From NCBI GenBank assembly GCA_002395775.1, contig DGUV01000003.1:1-41161 (forward strand): 41,161 nucleotides of DNA. Direction: 5' to 3'. Shown here one piece after another: positions 24,781 through 34,111 of this stretch. Position 1 is the first letter of the stretch. Each line of letters starts with the position of its first letter. The notes beneath the pieces are model-generated. The model did no database searches, was not told where the DNA came from, and saw only the letters and a program-made list of their open reading frames with translations. The stretch is from Prevotellaceae bacterium UBA4301. GTDB taxonomy: Bacteria > Bacteroidota > Bacteroidia > Bacteroidales > Bacteroidaceae. Both the position numbers and the translations under genes were made by a program.

Positions 24781-24794
24781 TTAACATATGTTAA
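24781..24794. promoter_or_regulatory. 14-bp perfect palindrome upstream of the DUF3943 gene
   Basis: TTAACATATGTTAA reads the same on both strands. It lies 40 bp upstream of a weak -7-like TACCTTG (24835-24841); CATATGTTA recurs across the start codon at 24873-24881. It may be an operator, but AT-rich palindromes can arise by chance. Confidence 0.35.
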
Positions 24795-24874
24795 AAGTAT
24801 GCATCGGGGCATGTCTTGTCCCAGAAAAAATCCGTACCTTGTGGAAGATTTCGGTAAAAGAACAAGGCAGACAT

Positions 24875-26386
24875 ATGTTATTATTCATAAAAGTATTGTC
24901 ATTGGTTTGTTGTCTGACAGGAGATGGCGAGATGGAGAATGCGGATGAGAAGAAAGACTCCGTCGTGGTAGGTTTGAACCTCGACAAGGATGAGTTCCCG
25001 CTACTCCAGCACACCGCCAAGCGGCCACCTTACCGGCAGCGCAAGCACCCGTGGTTGGCGGCCCTTGAGGTGGAGGGCTACAATCTGGGCCAGATGGCTT
25101 TCAACCGCTACGTGAAGAAGGCACCATTCGCATACGTTACAAAGGCGTCGCTGAAGGAGAACATAAAGCTGAACCACTGGTTTTGGGATTGCGATAAGTT
25201 GGTGACCAATTCTTTCGAACATCCCTACATGGGTAACTTCTATTTCAACATGGCGCGTACCAACAACCTGTCCTTCTGGGAGTCAGTGCCCTATGTAGTG
25301 GGTGGCGATCTCTTGTGGGAAGTGCACGGGGAGAACGAACTGCCGTCGATTAACGACTTCGTGACCACGGCCTTCGGGGGCGTGATAATAGGCGAAGTGA
25401 TGTACAGGACGTCGCAGTTGGTGATAGACAACAGCCAGAGGGGAGGAAGGCGCGTGATGAGGGAACTCTGCTACCTGATGCTGAATCCGGCAGGGGCCCT
25501 GAACCGGCTCATTGGCGGCGAGACCTGGCGCATAGAGCATCAGGCGGACACGGTCCGGAGGGAAAGGATGGGCGAGATAATGTTGGGAGCGGGCACTCGC
25601 CACCTGCATACCGTAGGCGTGGGAAAGGCCGATTTCTGGACGGCCTACCTGCAGCTGATGGTAAACTACGGTTCTCCCGCCAGACCCGACCAAGGCAAGC
25701 CCTTCCAGTTCTTCCGCTCGACCCTGCGTGGCACGATAGGTAACCGGCAGGACATTGTCGGCCGTTTCAACGTCGTGGGCAACCTGTGGCGCATGCCTGT
25801 CGGAAAGTACGGGACGGGACGCCAGACGCTGGGGGGATTCGGTATTTACCAACACTTCAACTACTATGCATCGAACCCCGTTAGAGAGAGCGAGAGACCC
25901 TACCAGATAAGCGAGGCGGCGAGTGTGGGCGTAGGAGTGAACACCGACCACAAGTGGGGCCGCCGAAATCATGTCGGCGAGGAGCTGTATGCCAGTGGAG
26001 TCGTGATGGGCTGTTCGCAGGACGATACAGGAAACCACTTCCCGGCACGCACCTACAATTTTGGGAGCGGGTGGAGTCTGCGCTCTCATGCCTACCTTGA
26101 GCTGGGAGAATGGCTCCGGATGTCGTTCGATGCGTGGTTCATGCGCCTCTATACGTGGTACGACTACGACGGTCCCCGCTTCGGGCTTGGCTATTACCGG
26201 CAGGGCAATGCAGGCCATTCGTCACAGTGGGTCTTCACGCCGACCCTTGAAATTCGTTTCGCCCATGGCCCTTGCCTGTTTCTTCAGGGTGACTATTTTC
26301 ATCGTAGCACTCATTACCGCCACTTCAACGATTCCCGGAGCAGAACAATGGAGTGGAGCCTGGGCTTGAATTGGCTCTTCAGATAG
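24875..26386 (+). CDS. DUF3943 family probable outer-membrane protein
   Basis: A 503-residue protein with a short hydrophobic N-terminus (MLLFIKVLSLVCCLTG) that may be an export signal. The middle resembles DUF3943 (AFNRYVKKAPFAYVTKASLKE, NFYFNMARTNNLSFWESVPY, NPAGALNRLIGG). The C-terminal half has alternating aromatic strands ending WSLGLNWLFR, as in an outer-membrane beta barrel. Function of the family is not known to me. The start at 24875 is chosen over 24788 because the longer frame begins in the palindromic upstream DNA and lacks a plausible signal peptide. It stands alone with its own terminator. Confidence 0.75.
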   Translation: MLLFIKVLSLVCCLTGDGEMENADEKKDSVVVGLNLDKDEFPLLQHTAKRPPYRQRKHPWLAALEVEGYNLGQMAFNRYVKKAPFAYVTKASLKENIKLNHWFWDCDKLVTNSFEHPYMGNFYFNMARTNNLSFWESVPYVVGGDLLWEVHGENELPSINDFVTTAFGGVIIGEVMYRTSQLVIDNSQRGGRRVMRELCYLMLNPAGALNRLIGGETWRIEHQADTVRRERMGEIMLGAGTRHLHTVGVGKADFWTAYLQLMVNYGSPARPDQGKPFQFFRSTLRGTIGNRQDIVGRFNVVGNLWRMPVGKYGTGRQTLGGFGIYQHFNYYASNPVRESERPYQISEAASVGVGVNTDHKWGRRNHVGEELYASGVVMGCSQDDTGNHFPARTYNFGSGWSLRSHAYLELGEWLRMSFDAWFMRLYTWYDYDGPRFGLGYYRQGNAGHSSQWVFTPTLEIRFAHGPCLFLQGDYFHRSTHYRHFNDSRSRTMEWSLGLNWLFR

Positions 26387-26410
26387 GAGCTTTTCTCACC
26401 ATTAAAGGAA

Positions 26411-26454
26411 AGTCCGGCCACACACAATGCGGTGCGTGGCCGGACTCTTTAGTT
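26411..26454. terminator. Bidirectional terminator between convergent genes
   Basis: Perfect 11-bp arms AGTCCGGCCAC (26411-26421) and GTGGCCGGACT (26436-26446). CTTTAGTTT follows on the plus strand and TTCCTTTAAT on the minus strand, so it can serve both flanking genes. Confidence 0.8.
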
Positions 26455-26474
26455 TATGCCTTGGGGCGGAAGGC

Positions 26475-27233
26475 TTACTTCATCACCTTCTTGCCGTTCT
26501 CGATGACGATGCCCTTCTTAGTAGAACCAACCTTGCGGCCCGAGAGGTCGTAGGTGGCGTTGCTGCCCGCAGCGCTTTCGATGGTGCGGATGCCAGTGGC
26601 TTCGTCGAGACTCTTGATGTGCTTAATGCTCAGTTCCGTGGCCGTGGCCGACTGCGTCTCCCAGTTGAAACCGCAACGGGTGGGGAGGAAAGCCTTGTCA
26701 GCCTCAGTGCGGATGAGGATGCTCTCCAGGGGGAAGGTCTCCTGCTTGGCGGGAATGCCGTAGAGGCCTTCCTTGCGGATGGTTTCCCAACTGCTACCGA
26801 AGGAAATCGTGTTGCCCTGCTCGTCACTGAGGCGAACATTGCTCAGGTGGTTGCTGAGCCCCAGGGCGTCGGTGTTCTTCAGACGCAGGTAATGCGACTT
26901 GGGCGAATACACGAGGTAGGGCGTACCAGCTTCAATGCCGCTTTCAGTGCAGTCGAGGAAGTAGAGGTTCAGGGTGTTGCCCTCCTGCTTCATGCCCACG
27001 AAGCGCTCCAATGTGACGCCCTGCAGCTGTTCTGCACCGACCGACATGGGCAGACACAGCGTGTTGTAGCCGGCAAACAAGTAGCGGTTCAGCTGCACCG
27101 TCTGCTCCGTGTTCTTCAGTTGTTCAAAGTTCAGTGTTCCGGAGGTGGTGTAAAGGTTCTTCACGCGGTTTTGCGCCCCTGCGGGCACACACAGTGTGGC
27201 AGCTGCCACCAAAGAGAGTACAAGATGCTTCAT
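26475..27233 (-). CDS. Secreted protein of unknown function with a sorting-type C-terminal tail
   Basis: A 252-residue protein with signal peptide MKHLVLSLVAAATLCVPAGAQ. The body is beta-rich with no recognised domain. The last 25 residues (TYDLSGRKVGSTKKGIVIEN, then GKKVMK) have the form of the tail common on secreted Prevotella proteins and resembling type IX secretion sorting domains; the PL11 lyase in this window ends in a similar way. Outer-membrane export by T9SS is therefore inferred. It is transcribed alone, and the palindromic 22-bp repeats lie about 190 bp upstream. Confidence 0.75.
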   Translation of the reverse strand: MKHLVLSLVAAATLCVPAGAQNRVKNLYTTSGTLNFEQLKNTEQTVQLNRYLFAGYNTLCLPMSVGAEQLQGVTLERFVGMKQEGNTLNLYFLDCTESGIEAGTPYLVYSPKSHYLRLKNTDALGLSNHLSNVRLSDEQGNTISFGSSWETIRKEGLYGIPAKQETFPLESILIRTEADKAFLPTRCGFNWETQSATATELSIKHIKSLDEATGIRTIESAAGSNATYDLSGRKVGSTKKGIVIENGKKVMK

Positions 27234-27590
27234 AATCCATTAGATTTTAAGAATTTCATGACTATTCGTCTGCAATATTACGAAAAATTATGATTCCGCG
27301 TACACGCAAGCCACGCTTTTTTCTCTTTTTTTATGATTTCTCCCAGGGATGCAAATAGGAAGACCTTCGTTTATGTCTTTCCAATATTGAAGCATTCGCG
27401 TGAATCACCTATTCATTACGATTGTAAGACTTAAGTCTTTCGCCAATAAGACCTAAGTCTTTCGCCTGCAAGACTTAAGTCTTTCGTTTGAGATATTCAA
27501 TCAGTCAGGTACGATGGAGTAGGTGTGTGGCCTGGAACATAGTGGGGAATTGTGGCATTGGCTGCCTGGTGGTGAGATGCAAGTGGGATA
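27234..27590. other. Long intergenic region holding palindromic repeats
   Basis: About 360 bp without a gene between the secreted protein start and the sigma factor terminator. It holds the three palindromes listed separately and a weak minus-strand -7-like TAATATTG (27280-27273) 40 nt before the ATG of the secreted protein. No small RNA or ORF is convincing. Confidence 0.5.
27426..27486. repeat. Three 22-bp-spaced palindromes
   Basis: Copies of AAGACTTAAGTCTTTCG start at 27426, 27448 and 27470; the second has one change (CC for CT). The first 14 bases are a perfect palindrome in copies 1 and 3. The 22-bp period is close to two helical turns, putting all copies on the same DNA face. Confidence 0.85.
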
Positions 27591-27632
27591 AAGAAAAGCC
27601 ATGGTTGACGCATTGCTTTGTCAACCATGGCT
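27591..27632 (-). terminator. Intrinsic terminator of the primary sigma factor gene
   Basis: Perfect 13-bp arms AGCCATGGTTGAC (27597-27609) and GTCAACCATGGCT (27620-27632); on the minus strand TTTTCTTT follows. It lies about 50 nt beyond the rpoD stop. Confidence 0.85.
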
Positions 27633-27684
27633 GTGGTGTGTGCCGGCAGAGGCACGATGTCGGAGCGGGGAATCCCACTCTCTC

Positions 27685-28545
27685 TTACCCCAGATATTGG
27701 CGTAGGAGGCGGTTCTTTGAAGTCTGGCGCAGGTGGCGGATGGCCTTTTCGCGGATTTGGCGTACGCGTTCGCGGGTGAGACCGAAGTGGTCGCCAATCT
27801 CCTCGAGGGTCATTTCGTGTTGGCCAATGCCAAAGGACATCTGCAGTATGGCCTTCTCACGTTCGCTGAGTGTGTCGAGGGCGCGGTCGATTTCGCGCGA
27901 CAGGCTTTCGTCGGTGAGCGTGTGGTCGGTGGTGGGTGCATCAGGATCGGAGAGAATGTCGGCCAGGCTGTTGTCCTCGCCCTCGACGAAGGGGGCGTCC
28001 ATGGATACTTGTTTTCCACTCGATTTCATAGCGTCGCGCACCTTATCGACGGGCAGGTCGGTGAGGTCGGCCACTTCCTCGGGGCTGGGGCGACGTTCAA
28101 ACTCCTGCACAAACTGGCTTATGGCTTTGGTGACTTTGTTCTGGATGCCCACTTGATTGAGGGGGAGGCGCACACTGCGTCCCTGTTCGGCCAGGGCTTG
28201 CATGATGCTTTGTCGTATCCACCATACGGCGTAGGAGATGAACTTGAAGCCACGGGTCTCGTCGAAGCGCTCGGCTGCCTTGATGAGGCCCAGGTTGCCC
28301 TCGCTGATGAGGTCGGGCAGGGGGAGTCCTTGGTTTTGGTATTGTTTTGCCACAGACACTACGAAGCGGAGGTTGGCAAGGGTGAGGCTGTCAAGTGCCT
28401 TGCGGTCGCCCTTATGTATGAGTTGTGCCAATGCCACCTCGTCATCGACTCCGATGAGGTCTTGGCGGCCTATTTCCTGCAAATAGCGGTCGAGTGATGC
28501 GCCGTCGCGGCGCGTGATGCTTGTTCCAATCTTGAGTTGTTTCAT
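27685..28545 (-). CDS. rpoD: Primary sigma factor, Bacteroidetes short type
   Basis: A 286-residue sigma-70 factor without region 1.1, as in the Bacteroidetes housekeeping sigma that recognises TTTG/TAnnTTTG promoters. Region 1.2 is DRYLQEIGRQDLI; region 2 contains LRFVVSVAKQYQNQGLPLPDLISEGNLGL and region 2.3/2.4 KFISYAVWWIRQSI; region 3 is about 135-190; region 4.2 is GLTRERVRQIREKAIRHLRQ. Its product would read most promoters listed in this annotation. It has its own terminator, and an imperfect inverted repeat lies 30-80 bp upstream. Confidence 0.93.
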   Translation of the reverse strand: MKQLKIGTSITRRDGASLDRYLQEIGRQDLIGVDDEVALAQLIHKGDRKALDSLTLANLRFVVSVAKQYQNQGLPLPDLISEGNLGLIKAAERFDETRGFKFISYAVWWIRQSIMQALAEQGRSVRLPLNQVGIQNKVTKAISQFVQEFERRPSPEEVADLTDLPVDKVRDAMKSSGKQVSMDAPFVEGEDNSLADILSDPDAPTTDHTLTDESLSREIDRALDTLSEREKAILQMSFGIGQHEMTLEEIGDHFGLTRERVRQIREKAIRHLRQTSKNRLLRQYLG

Positions 28546-28574
28546 TTCTTTGCTCTATCTTCTTTTGTGTTATT

Positions 28575-28624
28575 CTATATAATAGAAGGATGGGACGATT
28601 TATTTAAGCCCTTCTATATATATA
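28575..28624. repeat. Imperfect inverted repeat upstream of rpoD
   Basis: CTATATAATAGAAGG (28575-28589) and CTTCTATATATATAG (28610-28624) are nearly complementary with one offset. It lies 30-80 bp upstream of the rpoD ATG and may mark its control region; no TAnnTTTG element was found there. Confidence 0.4.
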
Positions 28625-28701
28625 GTGCAAGATATTCCTGAAATGAACAGTCTGCAGGCCTCTTATTCCTATTATGAACTCAAAAAATACGCGATTTAAG
28701 G

Positions 28702-29706
28702 TTATTTAACACTTTTGGGGCTGATGGACTGCTTCCATGCCTCGTAATGGCGAAGGATTTGATCGCCTTGTCGGCCATACCAGCTGTAGCCTCGCTGGCG
28801 TTCTTCTTCTATCTCCTCGAGCCGGTAGCGCTTCACTCCGTCGCGGCCGCAGAAGAAGGGGCGGTTGTCGGCGATGTTGTAGTATCGGGCCCAGCGGTAG
28901 CTGCCGTCGGCCTCGGTGATGCGACTGCGCTTCAGCCATGCCACGGCTCCCTCCACGGCCCGGACGACTGCCGGCGAGGGATGAGGAAGGGACATGAGTA
29001 GCTGGAGGATGCTGACCGATTCGTGGTGGCAGAGCCCCGGGAGTTCGAAACTGCGTGCTCCCACGGGCTGGAGTGTCACCTCATCATGTTGCTGGCACCA
29101 GACGGCGGGCTGTCCGTCTTGCCATATCTGACAGCGCAGGATGCAGTCGATGCCCCGGTCGAAAGCCTGGGAAGCCAGGGTGCAGAGCGTATCGGGGAGA
29201 GAATGCTGGAAGGGGGCGGCATGCTGGGCTACCTCCCGCAGAAGTTGCATGACATTCTGCATGGCGTTGTCGTTGAAGGTGATGTGGGCATGATAGTGGT
29301 CGCGGCGTGGCCAGTACTGTGGCCATCCCCCATTGGGGTATTGCATGTGCAGCAGATACTTGATGCCACGCATGGAGGCATGGAGATAGGTGGAATCCTG
29401 CGTCGCTTGGAAGAGGCGCATGAGGAAACGTATCTCCGTGATGGTGGCGCTGTTGTCGATGGTGCCTTCGTTGACGTCGAGCGTCCGCATGCAATGTTCG
29501 CGGAAGAAATTGATGTTCTTGGGCCAGCCGCCTGTCGGGAGTTGGAACGACATCACGTTGCTGGCCACATTTTGGGCTTCGGGCTGTAGGAAATATGCGT
29601 CCGGGAGGCGTGGTGCCTGCCTTGCCCAGTTCGTTTCGTCGCTTTGGGCCAGTGTGGGACTTGTGATGGCCAGTGCAGCAATCAGGGTGATGAGATACGT
29701 TTTCAT
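28702..29706 (-). CDS. Pectate lyase, PL10 family, secreted
   Basis: A 334-residue exported enzyme (signal peptide MKTYLITLIAALAITSPTLAQ) that cleaves polygalacturonate by beta-elimination. Family features: QLPTGGWPKNINF, HMQYPNGGWPQYWP, TFNDNAMQNVMQLL, and the C-terminal RWARYYNIADNRPFFCGRDG then KRYRLEEIEEERQRGYSWYG with the catalytic Arg region. Length fits a single PL10 domain. The ATG overlaps the PL11 stop (ATGA), so the two lyases are translationally coupled and probably work on the same pectin: PL11 on rhamnogalacturonan I, PL10 on homogalacturonan. Confidence 0.92.
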   Translation of the reverse strand: MKTYLITLIAALAITSPTLAQSDETNWARQAPRLPDAYFLQPEAQNVASNVMSFQLPTGGWPKNINFFREHCMRTLDVNEGTIDNSATITEIRFLMRLFQATQDSTYLHASMRGIKYLLHMQYPNGGWPQYWPRRDHYHAHITFNDNAMQNVMQLLREVAQHAAPFQHSLPDTLCTLASQAFDRGIDCILRCQIWQDGQPAVWCQQHDEVTLQPVGARSFELPGLCHHESVSILQLLMSLPHPSPAVVRAVEGAVAWLKRSRITEADGSYRWARYYNIADNRPFFCGRDGVKRYRLEEIEEERQRGYSWYGRQGDQILRHYEAWKQSISPKSVK

Positions 29707-32700
29707 CGGGAGGCTCTCTTTCGTCCTTTTGTGATGTAGATGCCTTGCTTCTTGGCCATGCGGCGTCCGCTCAGGTCGTAGATGTTGCCCTCCTCGGTGT
29801 CGGCTTCGATGTGGCTGATGGCATCGGGGTCTTCGGTAATCTGTAGGATGCCTTCGGAGGCCAGTCGGCTGTAGTCCCACTTGTAGCCCTCGCGGGGGAT
29901 GGCGGGCTCAAACGTTGGCGTGCCGGTGAGCGTGATGGTTCCTTGCCCGGTGAAGACCTTGTAGTCCGTGTCGGGTTGCCATTCGCCGCTGAGGCGTTCC
30001 ATGACAAAGGTGGGACTGGCCAGTGTGATGCGTCCGGCTGCCTGGAAGGCATCGGTGGTGGCCGCAGTGCCTCTGCCGCGGAGAAGTAGCTTTCCGCCAG
30101 CCTTCACTTGCAATGTGCCCGTGAGGATGGCAGTTCCGCAGGCAGAACTCGACTTGATGGCGGCCAGCGTGGCACCGTTGTTGACGACGACTGCGCCCAT
30201 CTGGCCCGTTATGCTCAATACGCCGGCATGGACATTCGCCTTTCCCGTACTTTGTCCGGTGAGCGAGAGGGTGCCGTCGCCATATTTGTTGAGGGTGGCA
30301 TTGGAGGCGATGAGGCCGGCGTAGGTGGTGTTGGTGTCCAGATAGCCCACGTTCCAGGTGCCTGTCGAGAGGGAGCAGTCGGTGGCGGTACTTTTGAGGG
30401 CACCAATCTTGTGTGTCAGACTCACCTCGTCGCCAGAGCCTGCCTTCGTGCTCACGGCATAGACGCCATCGTTCAGTTGCAGTGTGCCTTGTGACAAGTC
30501 GGTGGCGGCCACCAGGCGCAACTGACCGCTGGTGGCCTCCAGTGTGCCCTGGAACTGCGACAGGTTGGCGGAGAAATCGCCTCGCACATAGGGGAAGTCG
30601 ATCTTTACCGTGCCTTCGCCCGTCCACTTGCCCTTGACTGCGCAGCGCTGTCCGCCGTGCAGGGTCAGTGTCTTGCCCTTGTCGATGGTGATGGTGTTGG
30701 CCAGCGAAGGTACTTGGCTGGTTGAGTTGTTGTTGAAGATGGTGATGGTGGCATTGCCTGTAATCGTGATGGGCGATGCTGCCGTTCCGAAGGTGGAACG
30801 CCATGTGCCCATGGCCAGTGTGCCTGCCTGCAGGATGGTGGCCTTGTAGGCATTGGCTCCGTCGTAGGTCAGATTGAGCTGTCCGCCTCCCGTCTTTCGT
30901 AGCACCCCATTCGAACCTGTGAGCTGACCTTTGAACGAGCATACGCCGCTGGCAATCTGCACGGTGGCCGTGTCGGTGAGGGTGATGCCTCGGTTGGTGC
31001 TGGTGTTAGCGTTGTTGACGATGAGAGTGGCTTTGCCCAGACGGAAGTTTGATGGTGTGGCCGATGCTGCACCAATGCTGCTGGGCAGACCTGCGTCAGC
31101 CAGTGAGGTGACGGTGAGGGTGCCGGCGTTGATGATGGTTGCGCCCGTGTAGTCGCTCTTGGTGGCATTGAGGGTGAGGCGGCCGCCGCCGGTCTTCACT
31201 ATGTCGCCCTCTCCTGAGAATCCACCCGTTCCGTTGATGGTGATGGACTTCGTCTCGTTGGCAAAGGTCACTTTGGAGATGGGCATCAGTTCGTCGATGA
31301 GGATGCTGTTCTTACTGGCCTCGTCATCGACCGTCACGCCGTCGCCTGCCACAAATTCTGTAGCCTCGCCGTCGAGGGTGAAGTTCTGGTCCTGATAGTT
31401 CCACTGGTTGCTCTCGTTACCGGTCCAGTGGACACCGGTGGCGGCCTCGCGCTGTTCGTTTATGACGAGCCACAGGGCACCTTCCTCATTCTTTATCGAA
31501 TACTTGAGCCCCTGCAGTCCGCGAATGTTGACGAGCCCGATGTCGCCAGTCCACGTCCCGGTGTATTCCATCAGTTTGTATGTTCCGGCTGAGGGTGTCG
31601 CATTGTCGGGGACGATGGTAAACGTGAGCTTCCCGCCCTTGGTCAGGTTGACGTCGCCTTCTACGCGGATGAGGTCGGCGGAAAGGTCGCTGCGAATGTC
31701 CATCTCGGCAAACAGCGGTTTGTCGATGGTAAGGTTTTTCTTCAGCGTGATGGTTCCCAAGGCGTTAGTTTCGTTGCCAGGCATCAGTCGGCAACCCTCG
31801 TAGTTCAGCGCACCCTCCAGGATGAGGTTGCCCTCGATGGTGGCATTGCCGGCCAGTGTGCCCCGGGCGCGCAGCTCGACATCGCCCTGGATGGTGGTGT
31901 TAGCCTCGAGTGTGCCCTCGGAGATGTAGGTCTTGCCCGTGTGGGTGAACGGAATGTTGACTACGAATCGTCCCTGCTGGCTTTTCCACAGGTCCATGGG
32001 GCCCGTAAGCGAGCCGCTGCCGCTGAGCGTGATGTGTTGGCCGCGGACGGGCATGGCATAGACCACGGAGGGGGCCATGGGCTGATTCACGGAGAAGTCC
32101 TGTCCCTTGTAGCTGAGGTCGAAGAGTAGGCTCTGGCCGTCGGCGTATGTGGCCTGGGCCGAGCGGTCGAAGGTGGAGAACTGGCCGTCGGCGGTGGCCA
32201 CGATGTCGGTCACCATGGTGGGCGGCAACTGCGGGCGGGGCATGTCGTAGCCCAGATAGAAGCCAGGGTTGGGGCTTTGGTAGTAGCCTTTTGTGGAGCA
32301 GTCGCCCCGATAGTGGGGGTCTTCCTGCAGGCAATAGATGCGGTTCTCGGTGGTGGCGTAGTCGGTGGTCACGCCCACGATGCCCACGATGACGCCGTTC
32401 TCCTTGTGCAGCAGCACCAGTTCTTCGCGCCAGTCGCCGATGATGTCGCCCCAGAAGGCGGCGCGCTTGGCATAGACTGTGGTGTAGCGCCAGTTGCTGA
32501 TTTTTGCAAACTCCACGAGCCGACCCTTGTAGAAGTCCTGGACATAGACATTGTAGTGGCTGTCGCTGCTTTGCACCACCTCGCGGTCCAGCTCGCCGTC
32601 CCACCAGATGCCTTCGCAGGGATACTGGTTGGACAGGCCCTGTATGATGTCGCCTTTGGCGTCATAGACATTGCCGTCCATGGTGGACCACATTTCCCAG

Positions 32701-34091
32701 CCCAAGTGGTTGGGGTCGATGTCGATACATTCGCCTCGTCCGATGTCGCCCACTGCCGAAAGATACCACTTCTTGATGAATTCGCCCGTGCGTGCGTCGT
32801 AGAGCACCTGGCCCAGCATGTCGCCGGCATATTGCTGTATGGCAAAGGTCTCCAGGCCGGGGCGTTCGGGGTCGATGTCGCTGGTGCGGAAGCGGTCGCC
32901 ATGCGAGATGCCTGTGTTGAAGAGCACCTTGCCCGTGTGGTCCATGGTGTAGCCGCCCACAATCATCTCGTCGCAGCCGTCGCCGTCAACGTCACCTACG
33001 CGTATTTGGTGGAAGGCGGGCGCATTGGAGGGCTCGTTGAAGAGTTCTCTCAGCTGTCCGGCTTTGCCCGACGAGAAGTCGTAGGCCACGCCCAGGTTAT
33101 AGTAATGATGGTCGCCGCCGCTGCCTCGCATGTGCCATTCCATGACCACGGCAGGATGGATGCCATCGAAGAAGAAGACGCCCATGTGGCCCACGTGCTT
33201 GTTGTACTCGTCGCCCATCAGCTGTGCGCGATTGGTGCGGTTATAGTGTGTGTTGTAGGACTGTTCGACCGATGCCTTCTCGCGTCCCGTCATGCCGTCG
33301 ATGACGGAGATGTAGCGTGGGGCATTGCGTGACGATTGGGTTTCGTAGTCGATGATGCCGTCGCCGTCGGTGTCGCCCGTAGTCTTGCCGTTGACGTAGA
33401 GTCCGAAGTCCTTCTTGTCGGAGTCCCAGAACTGGGTGCCGTCCGACGACTGTATGACCACGTCGCCCCGTCCGTCGCAGTCCATGTCCGCGGCGGTTAT
33501 CATGTCGTCCTGTCCGGCACACGAGAGTTCGTTGGGGCCCAGTCTCACAGTCCACAGGTGTTCTCCTGTGCGCAGGTAGCCCTCGACATAGCAGTCCAAC
33601 CCGTTGGTGTTCGACTTGCGGTTCACCACGTAGTCCATCTCTCCGTCGCCGTCGAGGTCGATGGGCCAGACGTAGGCCGTGTTGAAGTCGGCCGAGCGCA
33701 GTGGCGAGCCACCTTCCTCAAAGTTGATGCTCATGAAGAGGTTCCTCATGTCATAGTTCTTGATGGTGTAGCCTTTTCCGGGTGCCGACTCGCCTTTGTC
33801 GGTCACCAGGGTCACCGTCACTTCGCTCCCCGCGGGCAGCTTGGCTGCCGTGGTCTGGAAGTTGGTGTTGCTCAGGGGCGAGGTGTTGAGTTTGGTGCCG
33901 CCCACATAGATGTTGTACTTGGCTTCCTCGGGCTCCTGTGCCAGCCGTCGCCAGCTGACGAGTGCCGAGTTGCCGTTTTTTACGGCCACCACACCGCGTC
34001 CCAGCGGTTGTTGCAGGCGTTGGGCATGGAGGGGGGCGAGGGTTGAAAACAGAATAAAGCCAATGGGCAGCAGGGAGATGAGGCGTTTCAT
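29703..34091 (-). CDS. Rhamnogalacturonan lyase PL11 fused to autotransporter-type beta repeats
   Basis: A 1462-residue exported protein (MKRLISLLPIGFILFSTLAPLHAQ). Residues 25-110 are a fibronectin-like domain; about 110-620 form the PL11 beta-propeller with calcium-loop motifs DLDGDGEMDYV and GDVDGDGCDEMIVGG and the family stretches HMRGSGGDHHYYNLGVAYDF and NRIYCLQEDPHYRG. PL11 enzymes cleave the rhamnose-galacturonate backbone. Roughly 620-1000 is beta-rich and unassigned. About 1000-1380 holds autotransporter-associated strand repeats (KTGGGRLTLNATKSDYTGAT, KTGGGQLNLTYDGANAYKAT, KYGDGTLSLTGQS). The tail NIYDLSGRRMAKKQGIYITK resembles a T9SS sorting domain. Typical PL11 enzymes are about 600-800 residues, so this is about twice as long. 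The start at 34091 is set by the signal peptide. Confidence 0.88.
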   Translation of the reverse strand: MKRLISLLPIGFILFSTLAPLHAQRLQQPLGRGVVAVKNGNSALVSWRRLAQEPEEAKYNIYVGGTKLNTSPLSNTNFQTTAAKLPAGSEVTVTLVTDKGESAPGKGYTIKNYDMRNLFMSINFEEGGSPLRSADFNTAYVWPIDLDGDGEMDYVVNRKSNTNGLDCYVEGYLRTGEHLWTVRLGPNELSCAGQDDMITAADMDCDGRGDVVIQSSDGTQFWDSDKKDFGLYVNGKTTGDTDGDGIIDYETQSSRNAPRYISVIDGMTGREKASVEQSYNTHYNRTNRAQLMGDEYNKHVGHMGVFFFDGIHPAVVMEWHMRGSGGDHHYYNLGVAYDFSSGKAGQLRELFNEPSNAPAFHQIRVGDVDGDGCDEMIVGGYTMDHTGKVLFNTGISHGDRFRTSDIDPERPGLETFAIQQYAGDMLGQVLYDARTGEFIKKWYLSAVGDIGRGECIDIDPNHLGWEMWSTMDGNVYDAKGDIIQGLSNQYPCEGIWWDGELDREVVQSSDSHYNVYVQDFYKGRLVEFAKISNWRYTTVYAKRAAFWGDIIGDWREELVLLHKENGVIVGIVGVTTDYATTENRIYCLQEDPHYRGDCSTKGYYQSPNPGFYLGYDMPRPQLPPTMVTDIVATADGQFSTFDRSAQATYADGQSLLFDLSYKGQDFSVNQPMAPSVVYAMPVRGQHITLSGSGSLTGPMDLWKSQQGRFVVNIPFTHTGKTYISEGTLEANTTIQGDVELRARGTLAGNATIEGNLILEGALNYEGCRLMPGNETNALGTITLKKNLTIDKPLFAEMDIRSDLSADLIRVEGDVNLTKGGKLTFTIVPDNATPSAGTYKLMEYTGTWTGDIGLVNIRGLQGLKYSIKNEEGALWLVINEQREAATGVHWTGNESNQWNYQDQNFTLDGEATEFVAGDGVTVDDEASKNSILIDELMPISKVTFANETKSITINGTGGFSGEGDIVKTGGGRLTLNATKSDYTGATIINAGTLTVTSLADAGLPSSIGAASATPSNFRLGKATLIVNNANTSTNRGITLTDTATVQIASGVCSFKGQLTGSNGVLRKTGGGQLNLTYDGANAYKATILQAGTLAMGTWRSTFGTAASPITITGNATITIFNNNSTSQVPSLANTITIDKGKTLTLHGGQRCAVKGKWTGEGTVKIDFPYVRGDFSANLSQFQGTLEATSGQLRLVAATDLSQGTLQLNDGVYAVSTKAGSGDEVSLTHKIGALKSTATDCSLSTGTWNVGYLDTNTTYAGLIASNATLNKYGDGTLSLTGQSTGKANVHAGVLSITGQMGAVVVNNGATLAAIKSSSACGTAILTGTLQVKAGGKLLLRGRGTAATTDAFQAAGRITLASPTFVMERLSGEWQPDTDYKVFTGQGTITLTGTPTFEPAIPREGYKWDYSRLASEGILQITEDPDAISHIEADTEEGNIYDLSGRRMAKKQGIYITKGRKRASR

Positions 34092-34111
34092 GGCAAAGGG
34101 GTATTGAAGGG

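Noticed and set aside
27426..27486. CRISPR array
   Set aside because: Three short copies with a constant 22-bp period leave only about 5 nt between them; no spacers and no cas genes.
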